In this document: in pieces, positions 40,329 to 51,244 of the stretch
Numbering within the stretch: position 1 is the stretch's first letter
How the letters are laid out: every line of letters starts with the position of its first letter
Assembly: GCA_964016875.1 (NCBI GenBank)
Contig: OZ024736.1
Span: 4,462,001-4,526,000, forward strand
Direction of reading: 5' to 3'
Origin: Fallopia convolvulus
Taxonomy: Eukaryota; Streptophyta; Magnoliopsida; Caryophyllales; Polygonaceae
Length of the DNA stretch: 64,000 nucleotides
Translations under genes and position numbers: made by a program
Notes under the pieces: generated by a model
Database searches by the model: none
Seen by the model: the letters and a program-made list of their open reading frames with translations, nothing else
Told to the model about the DNA's origin: nothing

Positions 40329-42389
40329 CCATCTCTCCCTAACCGTCCTACTCTCGGGAAACACGCCAGGTGGGGCCTCCTCTCCTTCAAAAGCGAGGTA
40401 TAGCTAGCTAGTGGGGCTAAAGGGAAGGTGCGAGGTCACTCCTTCAAAAATGAGGTATGTTAGCTAGCTAGCGGGGCCAACAAGCGAGGTCAACGAGAAG
40501 TGGGCAACAAACAAGGTCAACGAGGTGTTGGGCAATAAAGCAAAGTCCAACAAGTAAGGTTGGTCAACAAGCGAGGTACAAGCAAGGTGGGGCAATCAAA
40601 AGCGAGGTCTAGTTAGGTGGCAAGCAAAGGCTTCCATGTACGAGGTCACGACAAGCGAAGGCCATAGCAAAGGCTTCAATGGCCATTGGTGGCGGCTCTT
40701 CTCTGCGAGGTGGAGCTGGCATGCGCGGCGAGGTCGGGCTGGCAAACAAACGAGGTTGGTGTTCTTGCATGGCGAGACCCATCTCGAAGGCCAACGAACG
40801 AGGTTGGCCAAGCGAGGCCGAGGTCAAGGGATCCGCAAGGTTTCCATGGCCGGTGTGCGAAGTTGTGAATCAAAGCAAGCTGCAGGCGAGGTCAATAGCC
40901 GATGGCTAGCTGGTGAAGTCCTCGAGGTGTCTTATATGGGCATCTCGTTGGCTCTCCTCTACCGCAGCAGCTCAACGCCCTCTTGCAGGCAACGCTCGAC
41001 GTCACCGCGACGCCGCAAAACCTCTCCATTTCTGCACACCTTTGCCTCGACCTCATGCCGTCGGGCGCGTTGTGGACTTCTACACCTCGGGCATTTCATG
41101 GTCTTTGGCGGCATCCATTCTCGGTACTCGGCGCGGCGGCGCCTCAGCCAAACTTCAAGGGGTTGTCATGGTGTGACGAAAGCTAACTAGCGAGATGCTC
41201 CCAAAGCCAAACAAGCATGTGAGTAGCGAGGTTCCAAGGTTCCAAAGCAAGCGTGACCGACGTCATGACGGTGTGAGTAGCGAGGTTCCGAGGTTCCAAG
41301 GCAAGGTGTCCGCGAGGTTTCCATGGCCATTGGTGGCGGTTTCTCTCGGCGCCACCTATCCTTATTGTGAAGTTGAGGCGTATTACAAAGTGGGCACGCG
41401 CTTCGATCACGAGACTTCGTGCAAGGTCGTTGGGGGCCAACTCATCACGACGTACTTTCTTCTTTGGCTCTCCTCTGCGGGGTTGGGCAAACGAGATCAT
41501 TCATGTTAGGTGGAGCAAAACAAGGAAGGTGGAGCAGGCATGCGGTGTGCACCAAACAAGCATGTGTGGCGAGGTGCCTACTTGCCGAACAGGCGAGGCG
41601 ACCCCAATCGAGGCCATGGTGGTGCGAGGTCTTCGCCAAACAAGCAAGGTGACGCCAATCGAGGCCAATCACCTCGGTCTTCTCCGAGGCAGGGCTCCTC
41701 GGCTTTCTAAAGCCAGCCAAACATCGTGATAATCCTCCATAGCCGGTGGGCGCAAGCTTCTTCTTCGACTTCCACTCATGTACGGGTAGACAACGAGATC
41801 ATGCATGAAATACGAGGTAGCCGAGTGTGGGGCCTCCTCCCTTTCAAAAGCGAGGTGCCGACGTGCCAAGGTTGGAAACAAGCAAGGTCCTCTAGGGCTA
41901 GGCAGGGGCACGAGGTGTCAACACTCATCGTCGTCTTGGAGTCGGAAGCGGTCGTTCGCTGCGAGTTGTTTGCCCATGACATCTCGTGGTGATGGCGTTG
42001 TCCCTTCGGGGTGCGCAATCTTAAATTGGTCCGGTTTTTGGCACGTAGTGCGTAACCTCATAATAACCATGCATGGCTACAAGGGCTATCATGGCCATCG
42101 AGTAAACGGGCACATGCTCTCGTGGATCCCATGCACATATGAGGTGCAGGAGGATTGCTTTCCTATGGGCATTCATTCACGTGGGCAATTCAAGTTCAAA
42201 CTTGGTACAGGATTAATTATTTGCAATACCATGATCACTCAACGGACCAAAAAACCTCCATCCCAAAAAATCACGCGATGCATGATCGTGGAATGAGGTA
42301 AGCCTTGTAAACTTCACTCGCTAGTTCAATATACTCGGTATATACTCGCATGCTTGAACAAAGTCCCTAATTTTTTGTTATAAATTAAT
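40329..42389. other. Non-coding interior rich in CGAGGTC motifs
   Basis: AGCGAGGT, ACGAGGTC and similar seven- to nine-base motifs recur irregularly dozens of times in GC-rich DNA. Many open frames exist on both strands (up to 184 codons at 40,636-41,190), but they overlap one another, lack any domain and follow from the stop-poor repeats. I annotate none of them. Confidence 0.6.
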
Positions 42390-43522
42390 CCACCCCTCGC
42401 TTCCCGCTGGGGGTTGGAGAACCTTGTTAAGGTCCACCCCTCGCTTCCCGCTTGGGGTTGGAGATTCTCGGTTTTATGGTTTCAAAGTCCACCCCTCACT
42501 TCCCGCTTGGGGTTGGAGATTCTCGGTTTTATGGTTTCAAAGTCCACCCCTCGTTTCCCGCTTGGGGTTGGAGATTCTCGGTTTTGTGGTTTCGAGGTCC
42601 ACCCCTCGTTTCCCGCTTGGGGTTGGAGATTCTCGGTTTTATGGTTTCAAAGTCCACCCCTCGCTCCCCGCTTGGGGTTGGAGATTCTCGGTTTTGTGGT
42701 TTCGAGGTCCACCCCTCGTTTCCCGCTTGGGGTTGGAAAATCTCGTCAAGGTCCACCCCTCGCTCCCAGCTTGGGGTGGGAGAATCTCGTTAAGGTCCAC
42801 ACCTCGCTTCCCGCTTGGGGTTGGAAAATCTCGTCAAGGTCCACCCCTCGCTTCCCGCTTGGGGTTGGAGAATCTCGTTGAGGTCCACCCCTCGTTTCCC
42901 GCTTGGGGTTGGAGATTCTCGGTTTTATGGTTTCAAAGTCCACCCCTCGCTTCCCGCTTGGGGTTGGAGATTCTCGGTTTTATGGTTTCAAAGTCCACCC
43001 CTCGTTTCCCGCTTGGGGTTGGAGATTCTCGGTTTTGTGGTTTCGAGGTCCACCCCTCGTTTCCCGCTTGGGGTTGGAGATTCTCGTTAAGGTCCACCCC
43101 TCGCTTCCCGCTTGGGGTTGGAAAATCTCGTCAAGGTCCACCCCTCGCTTCCCGCTTGGGGTTGGAGAATCTCGTTAAGGTCCACCCCTCGCTTCCCGCT
43201 TGGGGTTGGAAAATCTCGTCAAGGTCCACCCCTCGCTTCCCGCTTGGGGTTGGAGAATCTCGTTGAGGTCCACCCCTCGTTTCCCGCTTGGGGTTGGAGA
43301 TTCTCGGTTTTATGGTTTCAAAGTCCACCCCTCGCTCCCCGCTTGGGGTTGGAGATTCTCGGTTTTGTGGTTTCGAGGTCCACCCCTCGTTTCCCGCTTA
43401 GGGTTGGAGAATATCGTTAAGGTCCACCCCTCGCTTCCCCCTTGGGGTTGGAAATTCTCGGTTCTATGGTTTCGAAGTCCATCCCTCGCTCTCCGCTTGG
43501 AGTCGGAGAAACAATCCAAAAA
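42390..43522. repeat. Tandem array of 44- and 55-bp units
   Basis: The block CCACCCCTCGCTTCCCGC plus TTGGGGTTGGAGA starts 23 times from 42,390 to 43,479. Every one of the 22 spacings is exactly 44 or 55 bases, eleven of each. The 55-base unit carries an extra GGTTTTATGGTTTCAAA or GGTTTTGTGGTTTCGAG tail in place of GTTAAG/GTCAAG. Same-length units cluster (5, 4, 3, 5, 2 in a row). All frames on both strands are nearly stop-free, so the long open frames here (for example 280 codons) are artefacts. Confidence 0.95.
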
Positions 43523-43690
43523 GGACGAGGTCTTAATTCTCTTATGGACGAGGTCCAGACTCTCTTATGGACGAGGTCCAAACTCTCTAAGGACGAGGTC
43601 CCAATAATCTAATGGACGAGGCCCTAATTCTCTTGCGAACGAGGTTCGCTAACTCTCAAAAGACGAGGTCTCAACTATCGAGGATTGTGG
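43523..43690. repeat. Second tandem array, about 23 bp
   Basis: GGACGAGGTC-type units begin near 43,523, 43,546, 43,569, 43,591, 43,614, 43,637 and 43,661, spacing 22-24, with AACTCTCTTAT-like spacers. It follows the larger array directly and uses the same CGAGGTC word as the rest of the interior. Confidence 0.85.
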
Positions 43691-43793
43691 GGACTTCTAC
43701 TAAATCTCGAGTTTAGATTGCGTTGCACAAGTTGTAAGTCGATAGGGCATGCGCATCTATTTATTGTCTCGTTGTCCTCGTGGAACGAGGACA

Positions 43794-43809
43794 CCAAGCC
43801 AAGGGGTTG
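43794..43809 (+). promoter_or_regulatory. Purine-rich tract before 3' LTR
   Basis: CCAAGCCAAGGGGTTG immediately precedes the 3' LTR start TGATGG, the place of the plus-strand primer. It is a weak match to a typical polypurine tract. Confidence 0.5.
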
Positions 43810-44544
43810 TGATGGTGCGCGAAATATCCGCTAAAGTAATTGAGGGTAAAAAGTACAAATAATTAAGAGTGAAAAGAGATTGAGCGTCGTGTAATACATA
43901 CGCGTCAAAACCCGATATATGGTACGCATGGCTACGTAGTATGGCTAGGATAAAAAATGTGCATGCATGCAAGTGGGCCTTCATGAGTGCGCAACACGGG
44001 TTGGGCATGCCGAATTGATCGGTGAGGGCTCTCCCATGCTATGAAATGGCATCATCAAATTATACGCAATTGACGGCATGGGGAAATAATATGTGTGGGT
44101 TGGCCCATTTAACAAATGCACACAAAATCTCGGCCCACTAAACAAATTGAACGACATTGAATGTTGAAACCAAACTCAAAGAAGTTTGTGGCAGCTTTCG
44201 TTGACTTTTCAAACATATTTCCATCAGATTATAGCTTGCCAGCATCATTCTCGTTTATGCATCCACGTATGCCTATACGCATGCCAGGTGGTTGACTCAC
44301 CTGTGTGCATAAGCTACTCAAGACAAACTCGCTTGAAAAATGTCCGATTTGAGTATCGTCCCACATCGAGTATCTAGAGCACAAGCAAGTAGCTCCCATT
44401 TGTTATATATATAAAAAGATATGGAATAAGAAAAGGGTCGAAAATCCTCTCTGGCTCGAGAACTATCTCGTTTGCCAAAGCTCGACGTGTTTGATCTCCG
44501 AGTGAGATCGCGCTATAAACGGTATAAGGTCTAAAGGCTTTATT
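43810..44544 (+). repeat. 3' LTR of LARD-like element, truncated
   Basis: Matches 39,437-40,172 almost base for base and then stops after CTAAAGGCTTTATT. The next 40 bases (CGTTTGCCAAATTGAACGACG...) are a scrambled repeat of the LTR's own TCGTTTGCCAAAGCT and CGACGTGTTTGATCTC words. This suggests a deletion or template-switch junction with the Tat-like element to the right. Confidence 0.9.
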
Positions 44545-46110
44545 GAACGTTTGCCAAATTGAACGACGTGTTTGATCTCGTTTGCCAAAGCTAGACCGTT
44601 TGGGGTTCGAGTCAAGCGATGGAATCGTTAGTCGTGGTGTTTCAAGGCCTGAATCAACTGAGTTTGATCAAGCATGGGAGTCGGCAATGCGTGTTGCCAA
44701 GAATGAAAACAATCAAAGAGTTCAGGAGCAAGGCGAATCGGTCCAAGCAATCGCAATCGCCGAATAGAACCGCGACCGCGGCCAGGAGGGCTGCGATCGG
44801 GGCCATTCAAACCGCACCCGTGATCTTGAGAACCGCGATCGCGGGCTGTGTATTTCCGAGCCTTCACTCTCTATTTGCGACCAAACCCTAATTTGGTTAG
44901 CCCTCGTCTAGAGTAAGGCCAATCTAGTCGTGCCAGGTCTAATCCCGTGAGAGGTGATAATCGCATCACCTTGTCATCCGCTCCAAACGGCGAGAATGGG
45001 GCATCTACAACCGCTGGGGATGAAGAAGAAGACGAGATCACCCATGCTTTGGCTACTACTCTGAGAGAGAATGAGAGGTATGAAACTAGGTGTGCAGAAG
45101 CTGAGTCCCGTTTCGAGCATGCCCTAGATGAAATCACCAAGCTAAAATGCTCATTGGATAAAATTCAAGTCAAGCGCCCCATTGATGAATCAGAAAATGA
45201 GAGGACTACTCGACGGCTTGCAAGTGTTATTGAATTTTTACCGATAATCGTCGTAGTCCTCAATCGATCAGTTCTGACGAATTGGGCGTGATGCAGATTG
45301 ATTATGATAGCGATAGGAGGGCGCCAAGGAGTCGGCGAAGAGACCACCACCACGAGTCGCCCCCATGTAAGAGGACTCGGGCCGCGGACCCCCCTCAGTC
45401 CGGCGGCCCTTCCTTGGGCGAAGCCGAGAACCGCGATGATCGCCGCGATTGCGGCAGAAGGAGCCGCGACCGCGGAGACAAAAGCCGCGATTGCGGCAGG
45501 TCAAACCGCGATCGCAGACCTGACGATCGGCGGGATCTTTCGCGCCAGCGAGACGATCGTTATGATCCTTCTGAAAATTCCGAGCCTAAGCATGATCAAG
45601 GCAAGAAAAGGAAGAAGAGACAACATAGCCAGCGTTGGAGCATTAGCCTTGAGAGGATTGAAGGTAGGGCCTTTGAGAGCGCAAGGTAATACCTTGCAAA
45701 CGGCTCGGGACCAAGCAGAGAAAAAGTTGGCTTTGTTGACGTCAACGCCATTTCACGTGGACATCCAACGAGCCCTACGATCGTCAAAATTTTCTCCCCC
45801 ATCTTTTACTCTATATGACGGGAATACAGATCCTGTAAGTCGCATAGCTTCTTACACCCATAAAATGGCATTGTGGGTGTCTGAAGAATCCATCATGTGC
45901 AAAATGTTTCCGAGCAGCCTCGGTAGAAGCCCTTTGAAATGGTTTCGGAGCCTCAGGCCGGGATCAATTCGGACTTGGGGACGATTGGCTTCTAAGTTTA
46001 TGAAGCGATATATAGCCAACAGTCGAGATGCTGCATCACTTGACACACTCTTCGGCCTCAGACAAGAAAAAGGAGAAAGCTTGCATCGCTTCTCAAATCG
46101 ATTCATGTAA
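44545..46110 (+). pseudogene. Tat-like Ty3/gypsy gag, N-terminal to capsid
   Basis: A first frame (44,947-45,245) has an acidic coiled-coil-like stretch (ENERYETRCAEAESRFEHAL). It is followed in another frame by an Arg/Asp-rich region (DRRDCGRRSRDRGDKSRDCG) encoded by repeated CCGCGATTGCGG/CCGCGACCGCGG words. The capsid core follows: PFHVDIQRALRSSKFSPPSF, YDGNTDPVSRIASYTHKMAL, CKMFPSSLGRSPLKWFRSLR and LRQEKGESLHRFSNRF. This is Retrotrans_gag in the Tat/Ogre-like arrangement. Frameshifts near 45,245 and 45,640 and a stop at 46,108 break it. Confidence 0.82.
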
Positions 46111-46720
46111 TGCTATGCAAAAGTTGAGGGATGTGATCACAAGACCGCTATTACAACCTTTAAAAGGACGATCCCCGTTGATAGCAAGTTGAGAGAGGAG
46201 TTGACGTTACACCTTCCTTCTACAATAACCGAGCTTCAAGAGCGTGTTCATCAGTATGTGAGGTTAGAGGAGGCTAATTCCAAAGTAAGAGGAAGATCTT
46301 CCTCTCCTCCTCATAAAACCCACCGTCTTTTTGAAAACTTCAAGAGAAAGGGTCAGATTATAGCAGTTTACACCACATTTAGTGTACCAATCTATCGAAT
46401 CCTACCCCGCATTAAATATGAGAGCTTTTTTCAATATCCTCCCAAAGAAGAATGTTGTGAAGATGATCCACGTAGTAGAAAGTATTGTATGTACCACAAG
46501 ATTCGGGGGCATATGACTAAACAATGTGAGTCATTTAAGTAGTATCTGGAAAGCTTGGTTGAAAAAGGGTACTTGCATGAGTTCATCAGGAGGGACGGGC
46601 CTAAGAAAAGTATGAGCCGGGGCAGAAGCAGATTGAAGTCATCCAAACAATATCGACCTCTTACAGGCATGAAAATGATGAAGCAAGGAGTAACTTCAGG
46701 AAGTCCTGCCATGTACTTAA
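46111..46720 (+). pseudogene. Tat-like gag C-terminus
   Basis: Frames here contain REELTLHLPSTITELQERV and QYVRLEEANSKVRG, then YCMYHKIRGHMTKQC, a degenerate zinc-binding motif (C-x2-H-x4-H-x4-C), as in Tat gag. A stop follows at 46,540, with a basic segment after it. This is the nucleocapsid-like end before the protease. Confidence 0.78.
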
Positions 46721-46721
46721 A

Positions 46722-47201
46722 GTGATGAGAGTTCAGCAGGCCGAGCCACGACGACCCCCTTCCCCCGTGCGTGCTGTGGATGGGCTAGTCTTTAAAGACA
46801 AGGACCTTGCAACGGTCCAAGTCCCTCATAATGACCCCTTAGTTCTAGTTGTCGAGCTAGAAGGTTTTAAGGTGTGTCGTGCTCTCGTTGATCCAGGGAG
46901 TTCGGTTGACATCATTTACTTTGAATTCTTCAAACTCCTTAGGAAAAGAAATGAAGATTTGATCTTGGTCAAGATGCAATTAACTGGACTTGGTGGCTAT
47001 CCAACATATTTGCTTGGAATGTTTAAAACCCAAGTCAGCCTAGCCAAAAAAGTGGTGACCGTTGAGTTCTTGATTGTTGATGTGCCTTCACCCTACAATT
47101 TGATGTTGGGGACGCCTTGGATTCATAAGATTGGAGTGGTACCATCGACCCTCCATCAAATGGTCCAATTTAGAGATGGAGACGTCATAGTTCGGGTCTA
47201 G
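46722..47201 (+). pseudogene. Tat-like aspartic protease
   Basis: The frame contains VELEGFKVCRALVDPGSSVD and IIYFEFFKLLRK, then LTGLGGYPTYLLGMFKTQVS, VEFLIVDVPSPYNLMLGTPW and IHKIGVVPSTLHQMVQF. This is the Tat-group retropepsin. The usual Asp-Ser/Gly-Gly active site reads Asp-Pro-Gly-Ser, with the Asp kept. The stop at 47,201 and the LTR piece at 47,258 cut the element before reverse transcriptase. Confidence 0.8.
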
Positions 47202-47257
47202 GCCAATCAATTAGATGCTCGTCTATGCTCTAAGGGAAATCGCCCTAAGTTAGCCAC

Positions 47258-47511
47258 ATGCGCACATCGACGAATACAGAAAAGTTGAACATGCTAATAC
47301 TCGCTTGTTCAAGGATTCACCGTTCTCTCGTTGTACCTCGACGCTCGAAACGACAATTTGCTCTTTTCACTTAGGCATCGAATGTGGATTAGAGGGTCCC
47401 CGCCCCATGTGTCCATTGTTTTGCAGGTTTAGGTCAGAAGATTGTGAGAGGAGCGGAAGAGGAGGAATTTATAATTAGTGCATTAAAAGGAGGAATTTTT
47501 ATGCACTAACA
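47258..47511 (+). repeat. LTR copy B (second half)
   Basis: From CACATGCGCACATCGACG to ATGCACTAACA, this aligns with the second half of copies A (29,821 end) and C. It lacks the TATA-like first half and follows the Tat-like protease after only 56 bases. It is a truncated or recombined LTR. Confidence 0.7.
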
Positions 47512-47549
47512 ATTACTTTTATTTAATTTCCTATTACTTTAAATATGTT

Positions 47550-48002
47550 ACTTGTGCAACTTAATGGAAGATTTTATCCTTCAAATAGGATAGAATTAAA
47601 CTTGGAGAAGGGAGGAATTAATATTCCTAGCTTGGGCTCAAAGGCATCTGACTAGCCCTAGGATATGTGCAATCTCAACCCTTCTAATCTCCTTCTTCCA
47701 TTATAAATACACGCCTTCGCCGTGTAGGGAAGGCCACATGTCGTATATCGGCGCATATTGAAAACGTGAACATGCTAATATTCACTTAGCTCGACTGTTC
47801 AGGAATTCCTTGCTATCTTGTTGTACCTCGACGTTTGAATCGACAGACTGCTCTTTTAACTTAGGCATTAAAGGTGGATTAGATGGGCTCCTGCCCCTTG
47901 TGTCCATTATTTTGCAAGTTTTAGATTGGAAGATTCAATTTGAAACAGAAGAGGAAAGAAACATTCAATTAGTGTATTAAAGACGGAATTCTTGTCCACT
48001 AA
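47550..48002 (+). repeat. LTR copy C
   Basis: It aligns with copy A from GCAACTTAATGG to the end CACTAATA. Shared features are ATTATAAATACACGCC, TTGTACCTCG and GTCCATTATTTTGCAAG. Copies B and C lie 40 bases apart in the same orientation. Confidence 0.72.
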
Positions 48003-48240
48003 TACTTTTATATATAGTGTTTTAATTGTTCTTTTTCCGTTTAAGCTTTCTGTTACAACATTATTCTCCTATTGCATCTTTTGTTCCCCCAATACCGGCT
48101 TCCCGCTCTTGCATTCTTCTTCTTGGAGCTTCTTCAACTTTTGCTTGATTGATCATCACGGTCATCAAATTAAGTTCAATCTTAATTTTGTTTGTCAGCC
48201 TACTGGTTGAATCTCTGTCACGAATACAGAGATTATATCA
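48003..48240 (+). repeat. Second half of copia-type LTR
   Basis: Aligns with 38,790-38,997: TTTTGTTTGTCAGCCTACTG, CTCTGTCACGAATACAGA and the end GATTATATCA. The first half is replaced by LTR copy C, so these elements have cut into each other. Confidence 0.7.
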
Positions 48241-49501
48241 ATTCTTATTTCCAATATTGTACTATATTTTAGTTAAATCTATTATTTTCATAGAATCTGT
48301 GTCATTAATTTAATCTTCTGTTGAATCTGCATGAAATCTTATGAAATAATTAAGGGTATAGAATTACATTAATGTAGACACATCTGTTTCTAATTTAATA
48401 GAGAAATCTGACCCCTAAGGATAAACCAAAGGGTATGTTGGGTGCCACTTTGGAATTATTCTCTAGCTAGATGAACATGATTTTCTTCCCCATTGCAAAT
48501 TGTTTTTTAAAGTTCACCCAATCATGTTAACTTATACTTAATTAATGATAAAACCGTTAAACTAGTTTCGTAACTTATATTTAATGCCAAACATTTTGAT
48601 TCTTTAAATTAGCTAGATGAACGTGTCAGATTGTGGGTGTTCTGAGCTAACGATCCCTCCCAAGTGCAGAAAACAAATATTAGATGAAACTAAGACCCAA
48701 TGGTAGCATCCCATGAATTACAACTTGCAATTTTATACAGCAACTGAGTATTATATATTTTAGTTTTTATTCTACTCTTATGTGGATTAGCAGGAATCTC
48801 TTGCACCACTACTGCATTAAATTTCAATTCAAAAAATTAGTTTATGTAAGTAGTACGTAGCACCTAAGAGAAAAAGGGTTTAAAGCAATTTTTTGATAAG
48901 GTAAAAGTTACGTCAAAACTCCACGATTTAAGGGCGACTTAGATTATCTTTTTGGACGAGTACATAAAATTTCTTTCCATTAAAGATGTCGTCTTGTGAG
49001 AATGAAGGTCTCGGGGAGGCAATGCAAGTTTAACAACTTTCACCTTATCTCCTTAGTGGTTATAGTAACTTGTAAAAATTGTTATCCCACGTTAGGAAAT
49101 TGAGAATAGAATTAACATATATATTCTTGGTTACTCCTTCTATCGTCAATTGGTTTTAGGATGAAATCCATTGACTTATGTATTGGGCTTGTAGCGCGTA
49201 TACGTTGGAAGGTCTCCCCCTTTCGTTCGTATTTGGCCTACTGAACTTTGACATAACCATTGGTGATCGAGTAGCGACTAAGAGTCCAGCATTTTCAAAG
49301 ACAATATATTTGTACTCTTAATCCTACCATAGCGTTGGTTTTTACCTTATATTAGCAAGTCACAAATGGCGAATTGACGTGACTTAATGATAAAAAAAAT
49401 CTAGTTTACAACGATTTGTGGTGATCAGAACTTTGAGACATTGTTAGCAAGTTTAAACTCCGTAGGCTATATTTGGTAACTACTCCCAAAGTTGTTATTT
49501 G
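48241..49501. other. Intergenic sequence, nothing recognised
   Basis: AT-rich DNA with only short frames. No domain, LTR pair or inverted repeat found. Confidence 0.5.
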
Positions 49502-49618
49502 TGACCATTTCTTATTTTTTTTATTTTTTTTTATGATAAGGAAAGGAGTTACGGGGACCACTAGTAGGCTAGTAGTCGCCCTAGAGCATCCTTTCGGATA
49601 AGGGTCAACAAACCCGGA

Positions 49619-50020
49619 TCAACTGCGAGAGGGATGGAGGAGACACGTCTGAAGGAACCAACGATGAAGTCCGCCGCAGAAGTTGCACTCTCGATAGACA
49701 TGGGGGATACTCCAATCCTGAAAGTGGGCTAACAAACAATGGATGTCCGAACACAACAACTCAATCTCCCACGGGCAGCGCCAGTCGCCAAGAACGGCCT
49801 TGACCAGCTGAACATTATCGCCTTCAATCTGAATCCAGGGAAAGCCACGACGAATGGCTTCGAGAAGTCCCTGGCGTAAGGCGATGGTCTCGGAGATCAA
49901 AACAGATTAACGACCGATCAGTCCTCCGTCAAAAGAAATGGGGGAGCCAGTAGAGTCCCTGAGAATGAACCCGAACGAGGCTACACCATCTGCACAAACT
50001 GCACCATCAAAATTAAGTTT
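49619..50020 (-). pseudogene. LINE 2 ORF2: RNase H domain
   Basis: The frame gives ETIALRQGLLEAIRRGFPWI, QIEGDNVQLVKAVLGD and RECNFCGGLH. The first and middle RNase H acidic sites are recognisable. The last motif (normally N-x-x-A-D) is shifted out of frame. An upstream piece near 49,930-50,020 carries the N-x-D-G-like start. Confidence 0.75.
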
Positions 50021-50141
50021 AATGTACGTAATCTCTCTTGGATTTTTCCCATCTAGCGCGTTTTCTTCCTGTTTTTCCTCGCCCTTCGACAGTGTGGGAA
50101 TCTGAAGTATTGGGTACTCCTACGAAATTCCAATCTTTGAT

Positions 50142-50612
50142 TTATTTTTGGGTAAATTCGCTTATGTTAATCGCGTTGTTAAGGTTTGTTCCGTTATTGT
50201 TGTCAAAAAATTTGTTGTTTCTAGAGTACCAAAGGCACCACCAGGTGTGAATGAGGATTTCCAAATCCTCCTTGTTCGTTATTGTCCTTATTTCATCCAG
50301 GATTTGGTGTGGTTTTTTATCATCTGGAGAGATTTGGTCGATGATCCTACGTAGTTTTGGTTTTATGGCTTTGAGGGTTTCCTTTGTGAGGGGGCATGAG
50401 AGTAGAAGATGGTTTGTGTCTTCGACCTGGTTGTTACATGCTATACAGCCTTGGGGTACCGGAATGTGGTTGGCTGCAAGCCTCGATTTGGTTGGAAGCC
50501 CATTTCGTGCCACTTTCCATATAAAGTTTTTCATTTTGGGAGGGATGTTAAGTTTGTTGATCCATTCTAGGTTAATGTTGGATTCGCTTTTAGCAAGATT
50601 GATCCATTGCAT
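50142..50612 (-). pseudogene. LINE 2 ORF2: zf-RVT region
   Basis: WINKLNIPPKMKNFIWKVAR, GLPTKSRLAANHIPVPQG, CIACNNQVEDTNHLLLSC and TWWCLWYSRNNKFFD are the zf-RVT motifs. They match those at 23,003-23,827 in order and partly in sequence. Confidence 0.82.
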
Positions 50613-50734
50613 GGTTGAGTGGGTAGAGTACCAACCATTTTTACTTGGTTGCCAGTATAGCCTGTCTTGGATTTTGTTGACCGAGTTAATAATTTTAGAA
50701 ATGTTTTCGAGGTCCTTTGGTTTGACTACCTCCC

Positions 50735-51244
50735 TCAGTTTATCAATGTTCCATGAGTTGTCATCTTGGAGGTATGAATCAACACATTCCTCCCAATTAA
50801 TGCGAGTCTCATCCCTAGATTTTGGGTGAATAGGACCATAGCCGATCTAGTTGTCTTTTCAGAATCGAATGGTTTCCCGTCCCCCACTTGCCAGATAAGC
50901 CCAGAAGCAAATAGGTCTCTATGACCCATTAGTTTGGACCACTGCCAAGAAGTGTTGTGTTTTTTCTTATAGTTTAGGATGTTATCTGTTTTGAGGTATT
51001 TTTCTGTTACTATTTTAACCCAAAGGTTTTTTGGTTCCGCTAATATTTTCCAAAGCAATTTCATTTGGAGTGCTTGATTCATGTCTTCCGCTTTGGCAAT
51101 TCCAGCTCCACCATGAGCAAGGGGACGACAGATGGAATTCCAGCTAATGAGAGGTTTGTAGTTATTTTCTTTGTTCCAAAAGAAGTTTTTGTTGATTAGG
51201 TCTAGTTCTTTTAGGGTTGACTGGGGTAGCATAAATGATTGCAT
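50735..51244 (-). pseudogene. LINE 2 ORF2: post-RT connector
   Basis: MQSFMLPQSTLKELDLINKN with FFWNKENNYKPLISWNSICR and GGAGIAKAEDMNQALQMKLL is the conserved connector after the RT thumb (compare MQSFMLPKKIHEDMDIINKT in the other LINE). A stop near 51,250 separates it from the RT. Confidence 0.82.

Larger units (their letters stand above)
39437..44544 (+). mobile_element. Non-autonomous LTR retrotransposon (LARD-like) with tandem array
   Basis: LTRs at 39,437-40,309 and 43,810-44,544, a tRNA-Asp-type primer site at 40,311 and a purine-rich tract before the 3' LTR define the element. There is no gag, protease, RT or integrase in the 3.5-kb interior. Instead there is a CGAGGTC-rich stretch and a 1.1-kb tandem array. 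The LTRs differ at only about nine positions that I could count by eye, so the insertion is young. The 3' LTR is truncated after GGCTTTATT. The Tat-like primer site suggests mobilisation by Tat-group proteins. Confidence 0.9.

Noticed and set aside
40636..41911. Several long overlapping open frames (up to 184 codons) on both strands
   Set aside because: They overlap in most frames, lack domains, and come from the GC-rich CGAGGTC repeats of a non-coding element interior.
42390..43607. Possible repeat protein or CRISPR-like array
   Set aside because: Units are contiguous with no variable spacers, the frame rotates at every unit, and the region is inside an LTR element in a plant genome.
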